Shown here in pieces: positions 55,897-64,000 of a stretch of DNA of 64,000 nt; within the stretch, counting starts at the first letter, position 1, and each line of letters begins with the position of its first letter. The stretch is from assembly GCA_003963075.1 (NCBI GenBank), contig RXJV01000059.1, forward strand, positions 1 to 64,000, in the 5' to 3' direction. The position numbers and the translations under genes are program-made. Origin of the DNA: Burkholderiales bacterium (lineage in GTDB: Bacteria > Pseudomonadota > Gammaproteobacteria > Burkholderiales > Burkholderiaceae_C). Below the pieces are notes generated by a model. That model saw only the letters and a list, made by a program, of their open reading frames with translations, was not told the DNA's origin and ran no database searches.

Positions 55897-55966
55897 GCCC
55901 CGCACGGCCGACCGAAGGGGCTCAGCGCCCGCTTGGCGGGACAGCGCGAAGCGCGAAGGGTGCCTC
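55897..55966. repeat. xdhA-xdhB gap with hairpin-forming GC-rich sequence
   Basis: The 70 bases hold GCGCCCGC-TT-GGCGGG and GCGCG-AA-GCGCG. This is similar in style to the repeat at 39530, perhaps an extragenic repeat. The xdhB ribosome-binding site (GAAGGG) is at its end. Confidence 0.4.
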
Positions 55967-58288
55967 ATGAACAAGCCCGAAGCCTTGCAACTGCACGCGC
56001 CAGTCGTCGGCACCTCGCGCCCGCATGAGTCCGCCCACCTGCACGTCAGCGGCGCGGCGCCCTACACCGACGACCTGCCCGAGCCCGCCGGCACCCTGCA
56101 CGCAGCCCTGGGCCTGTCACCCCTCGCGCACGGCAGGTTGACCCGCGTGGATGTCGAGCGCATCCGCCAGATGCCCGGTGTCGTCGCCGTGCTGACCGCC
56201 GCGGACATCCCGGCCGAGAACAACTGCGGCCCGCTGCTGCATGACGACCCCATCCTCGCGGCGGACGAGCTGCGCTACGTCGGCCAGCCGGTGTTCGCCG
56301 TCATCGCAACGCAGCGCGAGCTGGCCCGCCGCGCGGCGGCACGGGCCAAGGAGGTCATCCAGGCCGAGCCGCTGCCGCCGGTGCTGACCGCGCTGGACGC
56401 CCACGCCCAGGGCCAGTACGTGCTGCCGCCGATGCACCTGACCCGCGGCGAGCCCGCCGCGCAACTGGCCGCCGCGCCGCACCGGCTGCAAGGCAGCTGG
56501 AGCCTGGGCGGCCAGGAGCAGTTCTACCTGGAAGGCCAGATCAGCCTGGCCGTGCCGCAGGAGGGCGGCGAGGGCCTGCTGGTGCACTGCTCCACCCAGC
56601 ACCCGAGCGAGATGCAGCAGCTGGTGGCCCACGCGCTGGGCTGGGCGGCGCACCGCGTGACGGTGCAATGCCGGCGCATGGGCGGCGGCTTTGGCGGCAA
56701 GGAAAGCCAGTCGGCGCTGTTCGCCTGCGTGGCCGCCATCGCCGCGCTGAAGCTCAAGCGCCCGGTGAAGCTGCGCGTGGACCGCGACGACGACTTCCTG
56801 ATCACCGGCCGCCGCCACGGCTTCGACTACCGCTGGGACGTGGGCTTCGACGCCGACGGCCGCGTGCTGGCCGCGGACATCGAGCTCGTTTCCAACGCCG
56901 GCCACAGCGCCGACCTCTCCGCGCCGGTGATGGCCCGAGCGCTCTGCCACTTCGACAACGCCTACTGGCTGCCCCACGTGGCCATGCACGGCTTCTGCGC
57001 GAAGACGAACACGCAGAGCAACACCGCCTTCCGCGGCTTTGGCGGCCCGCAGGGGGCGATCGCGATCGAGATGATCCTCGACAGCATCGCGCGCCGGCTG
57101 GCACTGGACCCGGCCGAGGTGCGCCAGCGCAATTTCTACGCCGCCGGCCAGGACATGACGCCCTACGGCCAGCGCGTCGAAGAGCTGCATGCCCAGCCGC
57201 TGACGGCGCAACTGCTGGCCAGCAGCCACTACCACGAGCGCCGCGCCGAGATCGCCGCGTTCAACGCCGCCAGCCCGGTGCTGAAGAAGGGCCTGGCCTT
57301 CACGCCGGTCAAGTTCGGCATCTCCTTCAACGTCGTGCACCTGAACCAGGCCGGCGCGCTGGTGCATGTCTACACCGATGGCTCGGTGCTCGTGAACCAC
57401 GGCGGCACCGAGATGGGCCAGGGCCTGAACACCAAGGTGGCCCAGGTCGTGGCCCACGAGCTCGGCCTGCCCTTCGATGCTGTGCGCTGCTCGGCCACCG
57501 ACACCAGCAAGGTCGCCAACACCTCGGCCACGGCCGCGTCCACCGGTAGCGACCTCAACGGCAAGGCGGCTCAGGACGCCGCGCGAAAGATCAAGGCCAG
57601 GCTCGCGACATTCGCGGCCGAGCGGTTCGGCTGCGCCGTGGAGCTGATCGTCTTCGAGGGCGGCCGAGTCAGCGGTGGCGGGCACAGCCTCGCGTTCAAC
57701 GACCTGGTCGCCGCCGCCTACCTGCAGCGCATCCAGCTCTGGAGCGACGGCTTCTACGCCACGCCCGGCCTGCACTGGGACCGCGCCCGGCTGCAGGGCC
57801 ACCCCTTCTACTACTTCGCCTGGGGCGGCGCCGTCTGCGAGGCCCTGGTGGACACGCTGACCGGCGAAAGCCGCATCACGCGCGCCGACCTGCTGCACGA
57901 CGTGGGCAGCAGCCTGAACCCGGCACTGGACATCGGCCAGATCGAAGGCGGCTTCATCCAGGGCCTGGGCTGGCTGACGATGGAGGAGCTGGTGTGGCAC
58001 CCGGTCACCGGCCTGCTGACCACGCACGCGCCCAGCACCTACAAGATCCCGACCGCCAACGACTGCCCGCTGGAGTTCCACACCGAGCTGTTCAGCGTAG
58101 CCAACGCCAGCGACACCGTCCACCGCAGCAAGGCCGTCGGCGAGCCGCCGCTGCTGCTGGGCTTCGCGGCGCTGCTGGCGATCAAGGATGCCTGCGCGGC
58201 CAGCGGGCCCGAGGGCTGCGACCCGCCGCTGCGCGCGCCGGCCACGGCCGAGGCCGTGCTGGACGCAATCGACGCGGTAAGGCCCTAG
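55967..58288 (+). CDS. xdhB: xanthine dehydrogenase molybdenum-binding subunit
   Basis: 773 residues. Cofactor-site motifs GGGFGGKESQ, TAFRGFGGPQGA and the catalytic Glu in VGEPPLLLG, with the substrate-site region SCTP-like block replaced by TSATAASTGSDLNG. Oxidises hypoxanthine and xanthine to uric acid. The maturation gene xdhC is not in the window. Its TAG stop overlaps the stop of the convergent regulator. Confidence 0.96.
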   Translation: MNKPEALQLHAPVVGTSRPHESAHLHVSGAAPYTDDLPEPAGTLHAALGLSPLAHGRLTRVDVERIRQMPGVVAVLTAADIPAENNCGPLLHDDPILAADELRYVGQPVFAVIATQRELARRAAARAKEVIQAEPLPPVLTALDAHAQGQYVLPPMHLTRGEPAAQLAAAPHRLQGSWSLGGQEQFYLEGQISLAVPQEGGEGLLVHCSTQHPSEMQQLVAHALGWAAHRVTVQCRRMGGGFGGKESQSALFACVAAIAALKLKRPVKLRVDRDDDFLITGRRHGFDYRWDVGFDADGRVLAADIELVSNAGHSADLSAPVMARALCHFDNAYWLPHVAMHGFCAKTNTQSNTAFRGFGGPQGAIAIEMILDSIARRLALDPAEVRQRNFYAAGQDMTPYGQRVEELHAQPLTAQLLASSHYHERRAEIAAFNAASPVLKKGLAFTPVKFGISFNVVHLNQAGALVHVYTDGSVLVNHGGTEMGQGLNTKVAQVVAHELGLPFDAVRCSATDTSKVANTSATAASTGSDLNGKAAQDAARKIKARLATFAAERFGCAVELIVFEGGRVSGGGHSLAFNDLVAAAYLQRIQLWSDGFYATPGLHWDRARLQGHPFYYFAWGGAVCEALVDTLTGESRITRADLLHDVGSSLNPALDIGQIEGGFIQGLGWLTMEELVWHPVTGLLTTHAPSTYKIPTANDCPLEFHTELFSVANASDTVHRSKAVGEPPLLLGFAALLAIKDACAASGPEGCDPPLRAPATAEAVLDAIDAVRP

Positions 58289-58920
58289 CCTCGCGCCTTC
58301 TGCGTGGCCACCAGGACCGCCTGGGTCCGCGAGCTGACGCCGAGGGCCTTGAACACGGCGGCAACATGGTCCTTGACCGTGTCGACGCTGACGCCCAGCT
58401 CCCGCGCGATCAGCTTGTTCGACAAGCCCTGGGTCAGCAGATGCAGCACATGCTTCTGGCGCGGGGTCAGCGGCAGCTCGGCCCACTCGGGCGCCGCCGA
58501 CGGCACGGCGCTCGGGGCCGCCGGCGCGTCATCCGCGCGGGGCTTCAGTGCCGGCACATAGGTGCCGCCGGACAGCACCAGCTGCAGCGCCTGCACCAGG
58601 GTCGGCAGGTCGCTGCGCTCGGGCACATAGCCCATCGCGCCGGCCCCCAGCGCGCGCAGCGCGTCTTCGGTGTCGTCGCTGCCCGAGACCACCACCACCG
58701 GCAGCATCAGGTGGTCGCGGTGGAGCTCCTGCAGCAGCTCGAACCCGCCGTCCACGCGCAGGTCCAGCAGCACGAGCCGCGGCAGGCCTTGGGCCAGCGC
58801 CGCGCGCGCGGCAGCGACGGTGTCCACGCCCTGAACCTGGGCGCCGGCGAAATGCTGCTCGACCAGGCCGGTGAGCGCGGCGCGCACCATCGGAAACGCA
58901 TCGACCAGCAAGACCCGCAT
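58285..58920 (-). CDS. orphan LuxR-type response regulator with atypical receiver
   Basis: 211 residues. Receiver (1-120) with phospho-acceptor Asp53 (LLDLRV), and C-terminal GerE helix-turn-helix (LTPRQKHVLHLLTQGLSNKL, GVSVDTVKDHVAAVF). The receiver is unusual: the N-terminal acidic pair reads VDAF, so one acid is missing, and the conserved switch Lys is replaced by Glu (GYVPERSD). No histidine kinase is adjacent. Target genes are unknown; nearby xdh is possible by position only. Confidence 0.9.
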   Translation of the reverse strand: MRVLLVDAFPMVRAALTGLVEQHFAGAQVQGVDTVAAARAALAQGLPRLVLLDLRVDGGFELLQELHRDHLMLPVVVVSGSDDTEDALRALGAGAMGYVPERSDLPTLVQALQLVLSGGTYVPALKPRADDAPAAPSAVPSAAPEWAELPLTPRQKHVLHLLTQGLSNKLIARELGVSVDTVKDHVAAVFKALGVSSRTQAVLVATQKARG

Positions 58921-58936
58921 CACACCCCAACCCTGT

Positions 58937-59801
58937 TCATTGGGTGCGCATGATAGTCAACGCCGCACCGCGGCCAGCGGCCGCGGCGCCACCGTCCGCC
59001 CGGTAGGCCTGGCCGCGCACGAATCGCGCGATGCCCGCGGCGACCTCGGCCTCCTGCTCCAGGTAGCCGTGCGGCGAGCGCCCCTCGCAGGCATCGACGC
59101 CGGGCGCCGGCCGGCCCGGGCCGCCGGTGACGAGCACGTTCTCCAGCCGCACGGCCGCCACGAGGCGGGCCGCGATGCGCGGCAAGGCCTCGGGCGGCGA
59201 GGCGACGCAACGGTCCTCCGCCTGGGCGATCAGCAGCACCGGCGCCCGCACCTGCTCCAGCGGCAGGTCGAAAACGGTATGCGCCGCCCAGGGCTTGCGC
59301 TGGCTTTGCGCGCCGACGCTGACGACCGAGCTCAGCACGACGCCGTCCGGCGCCTGCGAGCCGTCCAGCCGCGCCGCCGCGTTGGCGGCCGACAGACTGC
59401 CGCGGCTGGTGCCGACGACCCAGACCGCGGCACCGGTGCGCTGGCGCAGGTCGGCCACGACACGGCCGAGGTCACGTGCATGCCGGCCGAAGATGCGCTC
59501 GCCGCCCAGGCCGTCGTCACCGCGCCAGCCCTCGGGCGCATCGACCAGGGCCGTGGCCAGACCCTCGGCATGGAAGGCCGGCAGCGAGCGCACCAGTGTG
59601 TTGCCCCTCAGCCGGCGTGGGCAGCCGGCCTCGTCCAGGTCGAGCGCGCCGCCACCGCCGACGAGCAGCATCAGCACCGCGCTGGCGCCACCGTCCGGCA
59701 GGCTCAGCGCGTAGCGAAGCCGGCCGGCCTCCGCATCGACGCTGCGGACCTCGCCGCAGCCGGCCTGGGCCGCCAGCGGCAGGGCCAGGGCCAGCAGGAG
59801 T

Positions 59802-59815
<14 letters not shown>
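58937..59815 (-). CDS. secreted alpha/beta hydrolase-like protein
   Basis: 292 residues: signal peptide (LALPLAAQAG), a body with VVGTSRGSLSAANAAA (G-T-S-R-G nucleophile elbow) and a possible Asp (AQAEDRCV) and His (SPHGYLEQE). Presumably a periplasmic esterase or peptidase; substrate unknown. The start overlaps the polA end by 14 bases. Confidence 0.75.
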
Positions 59816-62558
<2,743 letters not shown>

Positions 62559-62598
62559 GCATACGATTCTCCTCGGGGCGGCGCCTAGAATCGACAGC

Positions 62599-62880
62599 AT
62601 GTTGTGCCGCACCGCCCTCCTCCTGCTCGCTGCCATTGGCACGAGCGCCCTTGCCGACCCGCCGCCCGAACCCAAGGTCGAGCGCACCGTGTCGGAGGAC
62701 GATCAGGTCCGCATCGAGGAGCTGAAGGTGCGGGGCGAGACCAAGAAGGTCACGGTCAAGAACAAGCTGTCCCGGGCGCCGGACTACGAGATCGTCGTCA
62801 ACGACGCCGGCCGTGAGTCAGCCGGCGGCAGCGGCAAGAGCGGCTCGGGCACGCGGGTCTGGCGCATCCTCAATTTCTGA
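62599..62880 (+). CDS. DUF2782-family small exported protein
   Basis: 93 residues: signal peptide (LLLLAAIGTSALA), then PPPEPKVERTVSEDDQVRIE and a short conserved end (GTRVWRILNF). Members are found next to polA and thrB in betaproteobacteria. Function unknown. ATG 62599 gives the signal peptide; the longer frame from 62545 overlaps the polA start. Confidence 0.8.
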   Translation: MLCRTALLLLAAIGTSALADPPPEPKVERTVSEDDQVRIEELKVRGETKKVTVKNKLSRAPDYEIVVNDAGRESAGGSGKSGSGTRVWRILNF

Positions 62881-62923
62881 TCGCGTGCGGCCCTCGGCCG
62901 TTTCAGTCGCCCCTTCTCGACCC

Positions 62924-63970
62924 ATGGCCGTTTTCACCGAAGTCAGCCCCACCCAGGCGCAAGCCCTGCTGGACCATCTCCAACTCGGCGCACTGAGTTC
63001 GCTGCGCGGCATCGGCGCCGGCATCGAGAACACGAACTACTTCGTCGACTGCACGCGCGCCGACGGCCATCTGCACCGCTATGTGCTGACGCTGTTCGAG
63101 CGCCTGACCGCCGGGCAGCTGCCCTTCTACCTGCGACTGATGCAGCACCTCGCGCAGCGCGGCGTGCCGGTGCCCGAGCCGCATGCCGATGCCACGGGCG
63201 AGATCCTGTTCGAGGTGGCCGGCAAGCCGGCCGCCATCGTCGACCGCCTGCACGGCGGCCACCAGCTGGCGCCCGACGCCTTCCACTGCCAGCAGGTCGG
63301 GGCGACGCTCGCGCGCATGCACCTGGCCGGGCGTGACTTCGGCATGCACCAGCCCAATCTGCGCGGCCTGGCCTGGTGGCAGCAGGTGTCGCCGCAGATC
63401 CTGCCCTTCCTCGACCGGCCCCAGGCCGAGCTGCTGCAAAGCGAGCTGGCCTACCAGCAGCACGTCGCCGCGTCGGCCGAATTCGCTCATCTGCAGGCCG
63501 AGCTGTCGGGCCCCATACACGCGGATCTGTTCCGCGACAACGTGATGTTCGAGCCCGGCGAGGGCCCGGGCCGCGAGCGGCTGACCGGCTTCTTCGACTT
63601 CTACTTCGCCGGCTGCGACACCTGGCTGTTCGATCTCGCCGTCTGCCTAAACGACTGGTGCATCGACCTGACCACCGGCGTGCTCATCGAGGAGCGCGCC
63701 GCGGTCTTCGTCGGCGCCTACGAAAGCGTGCGGCCGCTGTCTGGCGCCGAGCACCGCCTGCTGCCGGCCCTGCTGCGCGCGGCGGCGCTGCGCTTCTGGG
63801 TGTCGCGCCTCTTTGACCTCCACCTGCCGCGGGAGGCCAGCCTGCTCAAGCCCCACGACCCGCGCCACTTCGAGCGCGTGCTGCGCGAGCGCATCGCCGC
63901 GCCCTGGCACGCACTGCCTGCAGACGGGCGGGTGCCAGGCCGCGAGGCGTCAGACGAGGTGCAGGCATGA
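62924..63970 (+). CDS. thrB: homoserine kinase ThrB (type II)
   Basis: 348 residues of the aminoglycoside-phosphotransferase-like fold. Blocks: GIGAGIENTNYFV, IHADLFRDNVMFE (catalytic loop with H-x-D-L-F-x-D-N) and GFFDFYFAG (DF-like metal site). It phosphorylates homoserine in threonine synthesis. The stop overlaps the next start by 4 bases. Confidence 0.93.
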   Translation: MAVFTEVSPTQAQALLDHLQLGALSSLRGIGAGIENTNYFVDCTRADGHLHRYVLTLFERLTAGQLPFYLRLMQHLAQRGVPVPEPHADATGEILFEVAGKPAAIVDRLHGGHQLAPDAFHCQQVGATLARMHLAGRDFGMHQPNLRGLAWWQQVSPQILPFLDRPQAELLQSELAYQQHVAASAEFAHLQAELSGPIHADLFRDNVMFEPGEGPGRERLTGFFDFYFAGCDTWLFDLAVCLNDWCIDLTTGVLIEERAAVFVGAYESVRPLSGAEHRLLPALLRAAALRFWVSRLFDLHLPREASLLKPHDPRHFERVLRERIAAPWHALPADGRVPGREASDEVQA

Positions 63971-64000
63971 CCATGCAGCTCCACCTGCAACAGGTGCCGG
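63967..64000 (+). CDS. start of an unidentified gene behind thrB
   Basis: ATG overlaps the thrB stop (ATGA). Only 11 codons are visible (MTMQLHLQQVP). Behind thrB in Burkholderiales a BPSS1780-type membrane protein is often found, which fits the visible start only loosely. Confidence 0.35.
   Translation, partial: MTMQLHLQQVP

Noticed and set aside
56117-58486. 789-codon open frame on the minus strand
   Set aside because: Antisense of xdhB, which has all molybdenum-site motifs.

Overview
The window looks like a chromosomal segment of a high-GC betaproteobacterium of the order Burkholderiales, in the Rubrivivax/Leptothrix/Roseateles neighbourhood. This placement is inferred from gene content and order: a thiC-thiO-thiS-thiG-thiDE operon behind a TPP riboswitch, pgeF next to a phaC-phaA-phaB operon, PEP-CTERM proteins with an EpsA-type regulator, and thrB next to polA with a small DUF2782-like gene. 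No rRNA, tRNA, CRISPR array, transposase or prophage was seen.

Layout. 1-2122 (minus): 5' part of a fused anthraniloyl/salicylyl-CoA monooxygenase-reductase, with its promoter. 2307-7961 (plus): promoter, TPP riboswitch and the thiamine operon. 7966-9807 (minus): a subtilisin-like protease with a GlyGly-CTERM-like tail. 9944-18966 (plus): a ten-gene type II secretion-like operon of unusual composition: G, F, E, L-, M- and C-like proteins, a secretin with a C-terminal extension, and three prepilin-like proteins. 19108-24061: the EpsA-like LuxR regulator, two PEP-CTERM proteins and a secreted phosphate-binding-protein-like protein. 24186-43579 (plus): a 19-kb two-partner secretion locus with TpsB, a 3983-residue TpsA with FhaB-type N terminus and DUF3739-like C terminus, an ExbB fused to a DUF2341/lectin-like periplasmic domain, two ExbD proteins, a TonB-like protein, a porin and a periplasmic coiled-coil protein. 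43791-47575 (minus): polyhydroxybutyrate synthesis. 47694-64000: mostly housekeeping genes (pgeF, maiA, a NUDIX hydrolase, an S9 peptidase, guaD-xdhAB for purine breakdown, an orphan response regulator, polA, thrB).

The most interesting part is 7.9-43.6 kb, which can be read as one surface/export island. A protease likely to use type II secretion, a non-canonical type II system, PEP-CTERM proteins, and a giant exoprotein with its own TonB-ExbB-ExbD motor lie together. They share short upstream DNA motifs. One motif precedes both the gspG operon and epsA; it has 11-bp-spaced repeats and a fixed distance to a -10-like box, resembling PhoB-type promoters. A second, palindromic GTCC-N4-GGAC motif precedes gspG, the first PEP-CTERM gene and tpsB. 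The arrangement recalls, from memory and unchecked here, the hxc-pdt-exbB2D2-tonB4 region of Pseudomonas aeruginosa.

Limits: starts were chosen by reading frame, ribosome-binding sites and family N termini. No database search was run, and all regulatory sites are predictions from sequence alone.
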